Numbered from the stretch's first letter, positions 25,246 to 37,144 are shown. The stretch: 64,000 nucleotides of DNA from Rugalucina vietnamica (GCA_964017185.1 OZ024869.1:66434315-66498314); one strand, 5' to 3'. Notes: a model not told the origin generated them from the sequence alone. Numbers and translations are program-made.

Positions 25246-27462
25246 AATGTAGTGTTGCCTGATTGAAGCCATTTATTTTGAATATATATATTAATACCAT
25301 AGACATTTCTTTTGTATCGAATTCGAATTTTGATACTACAATATCATATTTGAGACGCTTTGGTTATAGGTATCCAATTAATAATTCTTGCTTGCTGAAT
25401 TTCATTTAACCTGATCTTAATTTAATTTATTCTGGCTATAAGCAAGTTTATAATGGTCGATATATGTCTAAAATCCAGACAAAAAGAATGCAAAATCACG
25501 TTTAACTTTAAGCAGTTTTGCAATACATAAATGGCGCCCAAGAGCGGCTGCTTTCAAAAATGAAGCTTTGTCGAATACTAAGTTGCTATCGTGATCTTTG
25601 TTCAGAAAATAAGTGTTTTCGACAAAAAATGAAAATGCTTAGCTGACCACCAGCTGACCACAAGCCCTTTGATGTTATGAGTAGAAGTAGTTGATCCCCT
25701 GCAAACATTGGAATGAGCACTGCATATCTTATTTAAGTTAATACTTTAGTTTCGTCTTGATGTGCAATTTAAAGGTTTGATATTCTTAAAATTATTGTTA
25801 TGCGGATTAAGCGACTTTATATGATTGGGGTTAATGAGGGTAGTCGCCTGGCTATATTGGCTCATTGTTGTTGCATCTTTGTAATGCGTTTGCTTGTCAG
25901 ACATATGTCTCCTATATTAACCTTTAAATCTGACTAAAACTTGGCTGACGTTTACACGCACATGCATGTGCTGACATAGCAGATTTTCACACTTACACCG
26001 AAATATGAACAAGTAAAACAACTTTCCCCTCCGTTGGACGATCTTCCACAGAGGCGTTGTTCATATTTTTGATGTCACAAAATTCGTCTACGCACCTCTT
26101 TTTTTTTCGCGTGCGCGAATAAAGATGGCCTTTCAAATAATGTGTTAAACTTTGCTGTTATTACATATCACTGATGAAAGGCCAGTGCCTTATGACCTAG
26201 CTGCGTAGCATTTGTTTTATTATGTCTATTTTTATTTTGTCTGTATATCACTTGAACTATATCGGTGACTTTTAGCTGTCTGCTGGGTAGGTGAAATGAC
26301 ATAAGGCCAGAAATATTGTGCTGTCACCGTCGGGACAATGAAAGTAATACAAGTTTGAAGAAGTCGTCCCTTCTAGTCCGTTGGGAGCTTCAAGTGCCTT
26401 GCTCAATGAACCATCCACCTCTCATCCCGAAGTCCGGTGCTCTGGCACATACGTGCAACGAATATGAGTAAACTCTACGGTCATGCCGAGAGGTTGCCTC
26501 CATATGAGACTTGTACCCAAATAACCACACAACTAAGCCAATAATGCTTGCATGTATAGATGGTTTGACTTGAAACCACAATGTCTGGTAAGGCTCATAC
26601 CTGAGCGGTTAACCGGTAATCAGATGGTCAGTCAGTAGTGCATAAGCTTTGCCTGGAGGCACAAGCAGACCATCTATTTCTTTAGGCCCCAATGGGCGGG
26701 GACACATATTCCCACCCTACCACCCTTAAAAGAATATGAGTGAGACTCTCGGCTGAAACATTACATATTTATCATTTTTAACACTGTCCATTGTAAAATA
26801 TAAACTTTGAAATGGACACGACGAGGCGGTCATAATGAGCTCAGCTTCCTAGCTACGTGCGATGGTTTGCGTCTTACATGGCCTAATGCATTTTTCCCTG
26901 GGCCTTTGCTTTCATTCAAAGTAAAGCGTCAGCTTTTTTGTACAGCCGGGCTTGTGTTTTACCGAAGGACAAACCCATGCAATCACTTGACAGGGCGACG
27001 TAAGACCTATTCGAACAATATACCACATATGTAGGTAGGTGGTAGGTGTAACCTAATGGTTCCCACGATTATTTACTTTAGTTTGTTTGTGTTTGTTATC
27101 AATATTACCAAACACAAGCTCGATCTTACATTCACAATCATGACCAGCGAAAACCGAGCAAACTTTTCTCATGTTTGTATTGTTTTCCACAAACCAGTCT
27201 TAGTTTGATTTTTGCATAACGCCGCAGTCAACACTCAACAGCTATGGTCATGCCGGGGCATTGCCTCCATTTTACGGGACTTCTACCCAACATTCAAATG
27301 TCATGGCGTGCGAAATGTGTTTCAAAATATAGTCATCCAAGTAAACAACTACGAATGATATCTGAGCCACTGCATAAGAAAACATCAGTTTAAAGCAGCT
27401 ACATTATCTGCAATATACCGCTTTTGCAATATGGCGTATGGAACCATTGATATATTTATTCA
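25246..27462. other. Non-coding; SINE-like fragments near 26480 and 27245
   Basis: Phrases GTCATGCCGAGAGGTTGCC (about 26481) and GTCATGCCGGGGCATTGCC (about 27247) resemble each other and the reverse of the SINE piece near 7350. They are probably SINE debris. No exon was recognised. Confidence 0.4.
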
Positions 27463-27733
27463 CATCAGGAACACATGTCCGTGCAATATATATCCCCTTA
27501 AACCCCACGGCTTTTATATAGAAAAACTGGGATATGCAGGGGTATACCTATTTTTCTTATTTTTGCTCCAAAACATAGATTGTGGGTACTCGTTAGAACG
27601 AGGCAGTTCTTACGTGTACCCACAATTTGTGTTTTGAGCAAAAATAAGAAAAACGTCAAACTTTCTGATGAAATTTTAGATTTTTTTCAACCCAAAAAAT
27701 TTCTGTATATTGCATGGGCATGTTTTCGTAATG
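27463..27733 (+). mobile_element. Family B hairpin MITE
   Basis: Begins CATCAGGAACACATGTCCGT and ends GGGCATGTTTTCGTAATG. The hairpin arms TTTGCTCCAAAACATAGATT and its complement are well preserved. The palindrome centre is shortened (TCGTTAGAACGAGGCAGTTC). Confidence 0.8.
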
Positions 27734-28705
27734 AAAACCTTTTGGTTGTTGCACGGGAAACACATATAAGGAAGCTGCTTCTTGTCTGTCGATTCCGATG
27801 ATGGTCATTTTTGTATACAGACCTATAATGTATCCTTCTCATTGCTTTTATTTTTAATGCTCGTCATTGCTTATGTTATCTTTCAGACCGCCATTGTCGA
27901 TTCGGGCCTGCTCAAGACGATCGACTGATGCTTCAGGAAACAGGCTTTGAGGACTACGCATGCTAGGCGGACCACGCACATCGATGCACTCGGTGTTCTG
28001 TTTTCAGCAGATATGGATATATAGAGAAAACATACGAATTTGTTTTGGTCAAAGATTTTTTTTCTGTTTTATCTTCAGTTTGACATATTTTCAATGAAAT
28101 ATTCTTCAATAAGAACCAGCCATCTTGCAAACCCCAGACTGTTTTTGATCAGAAAACCCGAGCAATCCCAAATATGTGGTTTCATGTTCCAAGACGAACT
28201 GCTTTCTAATAATTTAACTGGGTATTCGAAAAATAATGCATAATTATTAACACTTTGAAAAGGCAGTGTCCATATAAAACACACTTTAAAGCAAAATTTG
28301 TTTGGTCTATGCCTTCTGATCAAAGACGTCCTGGGGTCGTATGCAAGATGAATGGCTCAATTAAAGCAATGCAAATGAATGTAAACAAATACATATATTA
28401 TTGCAACTGAATGTGTCGAACCGAGTCGAAAGCTACTAAAACCAAGTCCCGACACTTTTCACCCCTTGAAACCGACGGAGAGTGAAATATTTCGCAAGGA
28501 TGTGAATTTAGTAGATCTCGATTCGTCTCGACACCAAGTAATGTCGAGTAGATGACTATACAATAACAAAACTTAGAACTGCTCAGTACTTTTACCCCCC
28601 CCCCCCTCCCATTTGTAACGTCAATTTAACCTCGCCACTCCAAAATCTGTTGTTTGCTGATGCAGATCAGTCTTTATATTACTCTAGCAGCGTATAATGC
28701 CATTT
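27734..28705. other. Non-coding; C-tract at 28595
   Basis: A run of 12 C lies at 28595-28606. No exon or family was recognised. Confidence 0.4.
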
Positions 28706-28940
28706 GAGCCGCATCGTGAGAAAACCGGATTTTTGCCTAGGCGAAAACAAAGGCGCAGATCAGCTTCGCGGTAACCGCGAAGCTGATCAGCGCCTTTGTT
28801 TTCGCTACTCGGATAGTACAATTCCTCTTCTACTTAAATCCGAAATTTCAAGCTTCTAGCTCTTTTCTGAGCTTGTACAGGCCGGTTTGTGTCGGACCTG
28901 GTCGGAAACCCCGAAGACCGGTTTTCTCACGTCGAGGCTC
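28706..28940. mobile_element. Family A MITE, best-preserved example
   Basis: Outer ends GAGCCGCATCGTGAGAAAAC and GTTTTCTCACGTCGAGGCTC pair with each other. The core GCTTCGCGGTAACCGCGAAGC is an exact palindrome inside arms AAAACAAAGGCGCAGATCA / TGATCAGCGCCTTTGTTTT. One shoulder reads CTCGGATAGTACAATTCCTC and TCAAGCTTCTAGC. ATTT lies on both sides (28702-28705 and 28941-28944). No protein is encoded. The unit is therefore a palindrome within a palindrome, about 235 bp, with 4-bp A/T target duplications. Confidence 0.9.
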
Positions 28941-29299
28941 ATTTAATTAAGCCTATATGGTGGGAGACTCCAAAGACATGTTTTCCAATGGCGAGGTTAA
29001 AATTGCGGTTTACGATAGAGAAACAACTAGAAAGACAAAAGTGAAAAGGATAGATTGAGAAAAGATCGACAGAGGATGGACAGAAAGAATAACAGATAGA
29101 AAAAGTTTGCTTTGGAAATTAAAATATGGTTGTTTTCTGTATAAGCTACGACAAGAGACAATCTGCCTTCAGTATTATGTGAACAAGTGCGTCAGGGAAT
29201 GGTGCAGCCCCGCAGTCTGTTCAAAACGTATGCTTCCAACATTTATGAATCTCTGGTTTCTCTGTGAACTCAAGTTTCTGGCATCCCATGTCCGTGGAA

Positions 29300-29368
29300 T
29301 CGGGCCGGTTTGTGTTTTATCTGGTCGAAAATCTGTAAGGCAGATTTTCTCTTGACGAGGCCTCACTT
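29300..29368. mobile_element. Family A MITE fragment
   Basis: Only the right end is left: GGGCCGGTTTGTGTTTTATC, GATTTTCTCTTGACGAGGCC. Confidence 0.55.
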
Positions 29369-29390
29369 AATGTGGTGTCGGAAGTCATAT

Positions 29391-29613
29391 GAGCCGCGAC
29401 GCGAGAAAACCAGTCTTCGGGGCTCCTGCCCAGGTCCGACATAAACCGACCTGTAGTCACAGAAGCAGGCTAGAAGCTTGAAATTTCGAATTTAAGAAGA
29501 GGAGATATTGTACTTTATGTGAAAGGCGCTGATCAGCTTCACAGTTACTGTGAAGCTGCTCTGCGCCTTTATTTTCGCATAGGCGAAAATCCGGTTCTCT
29601 CATGACGAGGCTC
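29391..29613. mobile_element. Family A MITE
   Basis: GAGCCGCGACGCGAGAAAAC at the left and CTCATGACGAGGCTC at the right. The central palindrome is diverged (GCTTCACAGTTACTGTGAAGC, still symmetrical). Flanks are ATAT and ATAA. It belongs to the CCGGTCTTC subgroup. Confidence 0.85.
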
Positions 29614-31290
29614 ATAATGGATTTTTTTGTCAATTGTTTTTCTCAGCTTAAATAATAAATAACAAAGAGTTAGAAAAAAAAGTCCAAAGAGATTTTGATT
29701 TGATATAACTATATTCTATACAATATAGAGCACTATACTGCTTTCACAATATTAGATCATCTGATTTGTACAGTATTTTATACAATATTTTACAAATGGA
29801 AAATGTCATGTTGTTCATCCCATGTTGTAATACAACATAAACCAAAATTTTTGTGTGAATATTGGATACAGAGATACTGCAAATATGACGGCAAATTACG
29901 CACAGACAATTTTTATCCAAAATTGTAACTTGTTTCGGCGTTATATACCAGTGCAAAAACAAAACAGAGCAACGAAACAAACAATTCAGAATGGACGTTG
30001 ATGCAACGTTGGTTTGACGTTATTTCAACGTCGTAAGCCTACTGGCACAGAACATAAAATTATTGCACTAAATATCATTCCATGCAAAGAATGCTTTGTG
30101 GATTTTGTCAAATTTCATCCAACATAAATTCCCAGAAACAAACGTTAGCTGAACAGCGTCACTGAAATGACGTTGTTTAGTAGCCGTTTGTTTATAGGAT
30201 AATCTTTCATACGAACTCTTTCATCAGTTAAATACACAACTTTGCAGTAAATGTTCCATCACACTTTGAGTGTTATAAATTATGACAATATTTACAATGA
30301 GGTATCATTAGCGAGTGGATCAGGCCACTTGAAGAAAATTACCAGTGGACACCTGCAGTGGCGACAGCTTGATCTGAGAAATAGCATGACTTAAAATTAC
30401 CGGTACCTCGGCTAAGTACCGTAAAATAGTCAGGTACTGACCTCCTCTACTGTCGGCCAAGTAGAGGAGCACAATACCTGCCCATTTTGTCATCGCTAGA
30501 CATTTACCTATCACGAGCTAACAGACTGGTTCTCTTGTCGAAACGAAATACAAGAGACGTGCGTGCATCGTGAAAGAGTAAAATGCGTCACGAAACGCTT
30601 TTCATGAACGTGACAAATAAAACTTACATAGAAAGGGAGCGAAGCCTGTAAAATGTCTCAAAAGATAGAAAGCTCAAGATCTGAGGGGGAAAAGATCAAA
30701 CTGTTTTTTTTTTTTTTTTTTGTTCTAGCGCTGTTACCACTGCAGCTATTGCTCTTAAACATGAGAAAATCTATTTTGTTCTTCTGACAGTATGCAAACC
30801 AGAATTTGAAGCTTTAAGTTCATCTTTTAGATAGAGAAAGTGTATGCTACCCATTATCAAAGGTTGAATGAAGATGCTGGCTAGGTCCCTAAAAGTAAAT
30901 GGTTCATCCGTGCCTTGCTTTTGGAAAATAAGATTTTCTCATGTTGATGTTCATACTGGATTGCACTTTAACGTTATCCCAAGGTGAGTATATGCAGTTA
31001 GATAATGTTTCACTCTTAAAATTTCATACTGAATTACAATGGATCCTTGCTAGAACAGACATTGTATGAAATTCAAGAGCTATAATGAGAAACCTAAGAA
31101 AATGAGACAGTTCAAATAATCATAACATGGTCAACAAGTTACTTAATATACAAAAATAAATAACTTTCAAACAAATCTAACATTAAGGAATGCAATTATG
31201 CGTAGTTTTTGGCAATACTCGTTCAGTCCCATTTTCACAAAATGGCATTTTATCCCGTAGAACACAATCATACTGGATTTTAAGAACGTC
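29614..31290. other. Non-coding; ACGTTG-rich patch and a poly-T run
   Basis: Repeated ACGTT/AACGT words occur at 29990-30030 (GATGCAACGTTGGTTTGACG). A poly-T run lies at about 30703-30721. No exon was recognised. Confidence 0.4.
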
Positions 31291-31295
31291 AACAT

Positions 31296-31582
31296 ACTTC
31301 CGGTTTGGCATGCGCGCTCAATAGAATATATTTTCAAATCACAGCACCACATATTGTCGCCGAGAACTGGCTTCGTTCTAGTCCAAATCTAGAGCTGATG
31401 AGACAAATACATGTCGTATACAGTTGACACACGTTTGTCAACTTATATTAGTCTCCGTATGTAGAAATCCACTATCTATCCGAAGACGGGATGGAACTGC
31501 GTTCCGTATGAGTACCGGAAGCTTTTGTCAGTTGAAGACACAGTAAATGCACTTCCGGTTTATGAATACTGATAATGGCGGC
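31296..31582. promoter_or_regulatory. Promoter-like cluster: three ETS sites, GCATGCGCGC and ATGGCGGC
   Basis: ACTTCCGGTT occurs at 31296-31305 and 31551-31560, and ACCGGAAG at 31514-31521. GCATGCGCGC lies at 31309-31318 and AATGGCGGCG at about 31574-31583. ETS, NRF-1-like and YY1-like sites of this kind mark housekeeping promoters in animals. The cluster lies just downstream of the FGF stop codon. The ATG inside AATGGCGGCG opens only a 14-codon frame, so no associated gene is proven. Confidence 0.35.
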
Positions 31583-31663
31583 GACCATCTTTCGGATGGT
31601 CACGAGTTTCTCACTTTAAAAGTGGAACGAGATGAATGTCACGTGAAAAACGATAACGTTCTA

Positions 31664-32131
31664 TCATCTGTCTTTGCATGGTCGTCGTTTAGCGCACGCG
31701 CACTTACGGTGTCTCTTTTTCCTTTCACCACCATCCTTTATACATTTATTGTAATATCGTTTTAATTCTTTAAGGCTTAATTTAAAGAACTGTCTTCTCT
31801 TTTTCTTACACCAATTTTTAGTTTGTGCACATTTACACTTTTCTAAACACCGCTTCCTCGAAGTTCTTGAACACTTATTCTTTGGACAACATGGTCTTTT
31901 AGGCGGTGTGTAATTAGGATCGACATCTGTATGTGTTGCTTGTGTAGTCATTTTAATGAACCTAGATTCCTTGTTTGGATTTGTAGTCACATTTCCACAT
32001 CTCATTTGACCATTTTTGTTAATTCCTAGATACCACTTAGTCCCATTCACTTCTCGGTAGTATAATTCCCGAAGTTTTCTGTTTGTCGAGTGGTTGAAAA
32101 TGCAATGTCGTGCAAATTCGGCATCATTTGT
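31664..32131 (-). CDS. Fibroblast growth factor, coding exon 3 (C-terminal half of FGF core and basic Cys-rich tail)
   Basis: Last of three exons of the minus-strand FGF gene (join of 37145-37349, 32408-32604, 31664-32131; 289 residues). It encodes residues 135-289. Residues 135-195 complete the beta-trefoil: AEFARHCIF, then LYYREVNGTKWYLGINKNG, corresponding to the family pattern of Y/W-Y-hydrophobic-G/A-x-N/K-x-x-G, then GQMRCGN and SRFIKM. FGFs are secreted ligands for FGF receptor tyrosine kinases and bind heparan sulfate through basic residues here. From about residue 200 the protein departs from the core into a tail with 11 cysteines and many Lys/Arg (PKRPCCPKNKC, KKRRQFF, KKRHRKCACAKRRPC). 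The acceptor is TTATTTTTCAG before 32131; the exon is read in phase 0 and ends in a stop codon at 31664. The paralogue group is not resolved. Confidence 0.85.
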   Translation of the reverse strand, partial: TNDAEFARHCIFNHSTNRKLRELYYREVNGTKWYLGINKNGQMRCGNVTTNPNKESRFIKMTTQATHTDVDPNYTPPKRPCCPKNKCSRTSRKRCLEKCKCAQTKNWCKKKRRQFFKLSLKELKRYYNKCIKDGGERKKRHRKCACAKRRPCKDR

Positions 32132-32287
32132 CTGAAAAATAAGAAATAAGTGAATTATATGCACTGAAATGCAAATATGCACAAACAGAAAAGTGTGACA
32201 AATAGCAAATTATTTATGTCTGAGCTGATAACAGATGTCCAGTTATGTGCACTGTCTTTACCATGCTTACTAAACATGATGATGATA

Positions 32288-32336
<49 letters not shown>

Positions 32337-32407
32337 CAATGACGATGACGACGACGACGACGACGAAGAAGAAGAAGAACTTTGAAATATGTACTTTTAA
32401 TACTTAC
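32132..32407 (-). repeat. FGF intron 2 with compound trinucleotide microsatellite
   Basis: This 276-bp intron starts GTAAGT and ends CAG on the minus strand. About 32276-32380 is a compound array on the plus strand: (GAT/ATG)n, then (GAC)n, then (GAA)n, around 100 bp in total. A plus-strand open frame with 17 Met in a row and a minus-strand His run are produced by it and are not protein. Length polymorphism is likely. Confidence 0.9.
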
Positions 32408-32604
32408 ATAATCTCTATGATATGGTGCGCTCTCGTCGTTCATGCACAAGTATTTCCCACTTTTAGTACCCTGTATGACGTGGTACAGTGGCTTCGTCGA
32501 ATGTCCGCCGCTCCAGTGGTTACCTCCTTTACCGGGCGCCCAGTTATGCTCTCTGAATAGACTGCTGTTTCCTAGTATTGTCGCAACCCAGATTGTCAGC
32601 ATGC
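32408..32604 (-). CDS. Fibroblast growth factor, coding exon 2 (middle of FGF core with enlarged loop)
   Basis: Encodes the end of codon 69 and residues 70-134. It begins after TTGTATTTTGCAG and ends at a GTAAGT donor. MLTIWVATILGNS (70-82) fits a core beta strand. A Gly/His/Asn-rich segment, about residues 83-110 (REHNWAPGKGGNHWSGGH), has no counterpart in typical FGFs. VIQGTKSGKYLCMND (111-125) is the conserved GxYLxMN-type block. The exon is 197 bp. The middle exon of many FGF genes is 104 bp, so this one is larger by 93 bp, exactly 31 codons. Entry in phase 1 and exit in phase 0 match the family's usual phases. The ATG at 32602 followed by a hydrophobic stretch could mimic a signal peptide, but its place in the fold argues for an internal exon. 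Confidence 0.82.
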
Positions 32605-35600
32605 CTGCAAAATACAAGGACAATTATATATTATGAAACTGTATATATCTACTGAAAAAATGCCAGTAGAATACGGCAAAACGCTACAGAACATGTATAT
32701 GCAATAAAGAACGAAGATCGAGTCCCGTCAGAATGACGATTGTTTCTTGCATTGACAATGGTGTTATGGATTTGCATGGGCAACATTGGAGGTGTTGGCG
32801 TGGAGCGCTGATATTTAACGGTATCGTCCGGGTGTCTTGCGTTTTACTGCTGAGTTTCGTTATGTCCACTATATCGAATAGTGACTCAGCTATGAAACTT
32901 TTAACGAGATCAACTTTTGGCTTTATTTAACAACCAGTTTACGATGGCTAAGTCAACAGTATAATCAGTATTACATTGTTGAAAAGTAATAATAAGTGTT
33001 ATTCAGAGGTGGCCAAACCCTTTTGAAAATGTATATGATTTGATTTTTTGAAAATATACACTTCGCTCTTTTGGTCCAAAGAAGGCTTACATCAATGGCT
33101 TCATGTTAAAAGTCTGTTAACATTTGATTTTGTTTGTCCTATTTACTCAGAACGATATCGTTCAATGGACTATGTTTAATTTGAGAGCCCCCTTATAAAA
33201 GCTGTTTGTTTTCTAACGTGTGGGAAACTATATCTCTCTCATCTAACCCACTATCTACCTTAAATCAATTAAAATTGTTAAAGTCTACAATAACAAAACT
33301 TTGAAACATGTTTAAATTCGTAGGTTTTGCACTCTGAAGGTATAAGAAAAGCGATGGGTGCTAATTTAGCCTTGTCATGACCAAACCCGTATTCAGAACG
33401 CTCAAAGGATGGTCCGTGCATGGTAGAAACTAGCTAGAGTCTTTAACTTTTATCAAGATGCTGCATTCTCTTTCGTTCTAGATGACAAGGGATTAAATAT
33501 TCATATATGGGAGCACCGATGAGCAGGATGATCAGTTTCTATGTCATCTCATATGTAGAACCACCAGGGCTTCTGACGACGGTGCCCAATTACGAGGGTA
33601 AACAGAGTGTATGATTATTGAGCTGAGACCAAGATCAAGTATCCTACAGTCAAACAATATTCTATGTGTTCCGCAACGTTTTCATGTTTTTGTTATTTTT
33701 ATAACGTTTTTGTACAGCTTCACTAAAAAGTCTTAAAATTTGTCTGAATTCACTCGCCGGAGACGACGAAACAATCGAACTGCGGACTGCCGTCCTCTGT
33801 TTTTGTGACAAATCTCTTATTTTCGCATTCTGGTGTATTAATATTCAGTTTTTTTCTTTATTTCCTCAATTTTCATATTATAAATTGCCATTGTTATTTT
33901 ATGCATAAAATACGTATATAAATAATATCAAAATGGTTTCGGATTGAATTTTACACCGTGAAAATCGAGACCATCATTTGGAAATAAAGCTTATAATGAA
34001 AACTCGTCAGAACCCCACCGAAAGATGATATACAAAACCAGCATATTAACAAAGCATATTGGTAATAAACTAAAATGCGTTCCTACATGCCCAATTAGCG
34101 ATACAATCAGCCGACAAACATAAAATTCGACAATAAAAAAGGAAAAAAATACATCAAAATCGTACAGGCGTGAACCGTCCGTTATAGCTATTAAATGAAT
34201 ACCTTGGGTTTTTAAATGCCTGTCTGCAGATATGAAAGAGTGTTTTTTTTTTTTTTTTTTTTTTTTTTTTGTTTTTTTTTTTTTTTATTTCAAGTAACAA
34301 GTACAAGTGTGAAGAAGGAAAGCTAAAAGAATAAACCTCGACATTCTACTATTTGAGGGGACGAGAGAAGCAGAATTTTACAAATGACTTCTATATAGAA
34401 ACATCAGTATGAAAAAGTACTTTCTTTGCATCTAGATCGACCACGTGTAGCTTGGTTTCATTTTCCTTGAACAGTAAACCAGGTAACATCAAAGAAGAAG
34501 AAAGTCAGCGAAAACAGTAGGAATTCTCATAAACACTAACACGTAACAGAGGAAACACAAGAAACAATACAATCTTGCAAAATATTAGCACAAAATCTAA
34601 GATCCGCTTAAGATGGGGGTAATGAGTAGCCAACAAACACGCTATTGTTTATATTTCTCATAACATTGGTAGTCGACTTGTCTATGTTATTCTAGAGCAA
34701 TTAGGCTAAGTTAGAGGCTGCCAGATTAAAAGATGAAAGTATCTGCTTTGTGATTACAAGCTAATGCTGGGTTTACAAGAAACACGTGCTGCAGGAATAC
34801 TAGTTCTGCGATTTTCGGACTGTTCGAGTTCCAACCTAAAAGTGTCAGTGTCCAGTGTCACAATGCAATAGCAGAGAGCGTTCAAAAGAGATGAGGAGGA
34901 AAATTCCATCACTTATCAAGCGGCTGAGTGACCGAGACACAACCGTCGCGCCACAAATTAAAATTTTGCATTTTGTGAAATTAAACCGTTTATCTAGGTC
35001 GGTCCAAGAGAACCGCACCATATACATGTATGGGTGCATAAAAAGCAATAAAAGCATGCATTTTCTTTTCCCGCTATCTCTCTTCGACAATGAATCTTAG
35101 TGTTTGTGAGATTTATTGATGTAAGTTCGTGTTTACAAGGCACATTATGACAGGAATGTCTGAAGATCAGTCGGCAAGGTTGGAATGGGTCCATTGGGGC
35201 TAAGATATGACAGATATGCTGACGCTTGAAGAAAATGGTCTGACAGATAATATTATTGGCATTGTTAGCAGGCAGTTGGGGTGAATCGGGGTAGTATGTA
35301 CTGAAGACACCCAAGCAGATGTGCGAGTCCAGCTGCTACCAGTCAGACTGTAACACATGTAGCATTATCAGGCTTTGCATAAAGGATTAACATAAATTAT
35401 GGATACATACCGGACCGATGTGCTGATTAATTATTTATCAACATATTGCTTTGTTCATATTGATAGTGAAGAGTATCAGATAATAAAGGGCAATGTGACT
35501 GTATGAGTAGTATGTGTTTAAGCAACTGAAATATGTAATGCTTCCTTCTTTAAGTACAATGTGTTTGCAGCTCTGCATAGAAGCATTGCATAACCGGTGC

Positions 35601-37144
35601 ATACGAGCTAATGTTTTAGGGGATGAGCAAAGGTATAGCAAGAGAACACCTTCCTAAATCCAGATATCTTATCAGACGAGCGTGTGAGAAGAGAAAGCGA
35701 CAGATAATGTAACACTTTATCTTCGTTAAGTCGCCAAAAATACTGTACAAATTATTTCTACTGTTCAATATGACAGTGTGGCTGTGATATTTAATTAAAA
35801 ACATTTTTGGTGTTATAATACGATTGAAACCTAAATTGGGTCTTGTTGGTGTCTGTATGACATGATTCTTGTATATATTGCAAACCTATGGACGAGTCCT
35901 CTCGACAAGAGTCAGCGTCCTTTAAAACTGCCAACAGCCGAATCAGGACCCCACTTCAGGTATTAATCGCATAAACTAACATACACGATCCATTAAGCTA
36001 ATAAGAGATACGCGTCTGAAAAACATACCAGCATGCATTGTTTGAAACAAAAGAGTATGGAATTCGTAAAACAAAATTATGTTGTTTTACCCATTTACTT
36101 AGGTATTTCACACCATTTACTAACTATATGCAATTCTCATAACTTTTATGAAAGTCATTTATCACGCTTTGTCCCCGGGCCTTTGTAAACAAATAGGTTT
36201 ATTTGAAAATTGTATTCAATCGAAGGCAAAACATAGATGTTTAAGCTGATAAAACCCTCACTTATTGTTTATTTTCTTTTAATCATAATGGCCTTAACAT
36301 AAAGAAAAGTCGAACAAAAATTTGCTGAATTGTGAAATACAGAACAGAATACAGTGGCAGAAACAATGCCAAATCGTTTTACACTGGTTTTAGCTCATTC
36401 CAAATTATTATGTCATATTAATGAGCCCAAGCGCTCGCGTAGTCTGATCATTCCAGTTGTCTAAATTTCGACAGTAATCTAAATTTCTGTTATTTTGCAT
36501 TTTCCCCTGCGTGCCTTTAAGATGGAGACCAAATCATTTAATACGATATGCATTTTATATTCAATGAGATATAAATCATTGTAAAACCCCCAAACAGAGA
36601 CTCTATTACTGCCCTTAAATAAAAACTGAACAATCTTTTACGTAAATCATCAAACGAGCTTAATAATATGGAATTCTTTTCCCTTGAGCAAAAAAGCTTA
36701 TGTTAGAAGGTGTAAATGCAATAACAGACAATGATGAAGTGATACCACCGTCGGTAGAAAACATAATAGTTTTTATAAGTGTGCCAAATCTGTTTGCTGT
36801 TTCCCGAAGGACCGTTAACGAGTTCAACTTTAGAAAAGAGAAGAGTGAAGAAAAATGCAATGAGAGAAACATGTTGTACAGACGGTGTAGTGTAAGGCAT
36901 ATGAAACGCGCGAGGTTAAGCGAGTGCTCAAAAGGTATGACTCTTTAATACAGGATCATTTATTTAAACCAGTACCAAATCTGCAATGCAAATTTAATTC
37001 ATACCAAGTATTGAAGAACACTTTATTTGAATGGAAAACCTATCGAGTTGATGTTTCGCGTAAAAGCATCAATGCCCTAATCAAGGTGCATGTAACTGTC
37101 AACAATTGATTTCAGCATCATTGATAACGAAATGAAATACTTAC
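32605..37144 (-). other. FGF intron 1
   Basis: A 4.5-kb intron with GTAAGT donor at 37144-37139 and TTGCAG acceptor at 32605. It holds a T-run at 34243-34286 broken by one G, and otherwise AT-rich sequence in which I recognise no exon, transposon or RNA. Several motif-free open frames (for example 34994-35314) are judged chance. Confidence 0.7.
34243..34286. repeat. Poly-T tract
   Basis: 28 T, one G, then 15 T. It may be a degraded retroposon tail in minus orientation or a simple slippage tract. Confidence 0.9.

Noticed and set aside
31575..31765. Small gene starting at the ATG in AATGGCGGCG
   Set aside because: The frame closes after 14 codons; no donor or homology supports continuation.
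32500..32602. Start of a secreted protein at the ATG at 32602 (MLTIWVATIL)
   Set aside because: It aligns with an internal FGF beta strand, has an acceptor right before it, and joins exon 1 in the correct phase.
32177..32623. Plus-strand Met-run and minus-strand His/Arg-run open frames
   Set aside because: Produced by the trinucleotide microsatellite in FGF intron 2; real FGF coding stops at the GTAAGT donor at 32407.
34994..35314. Minus-strand 106-codon open frame inside FGF intron 1 as an extra FGF exon
   Set aside because: No FGF motif; exon 1 and exon 2 already join in phase without it.
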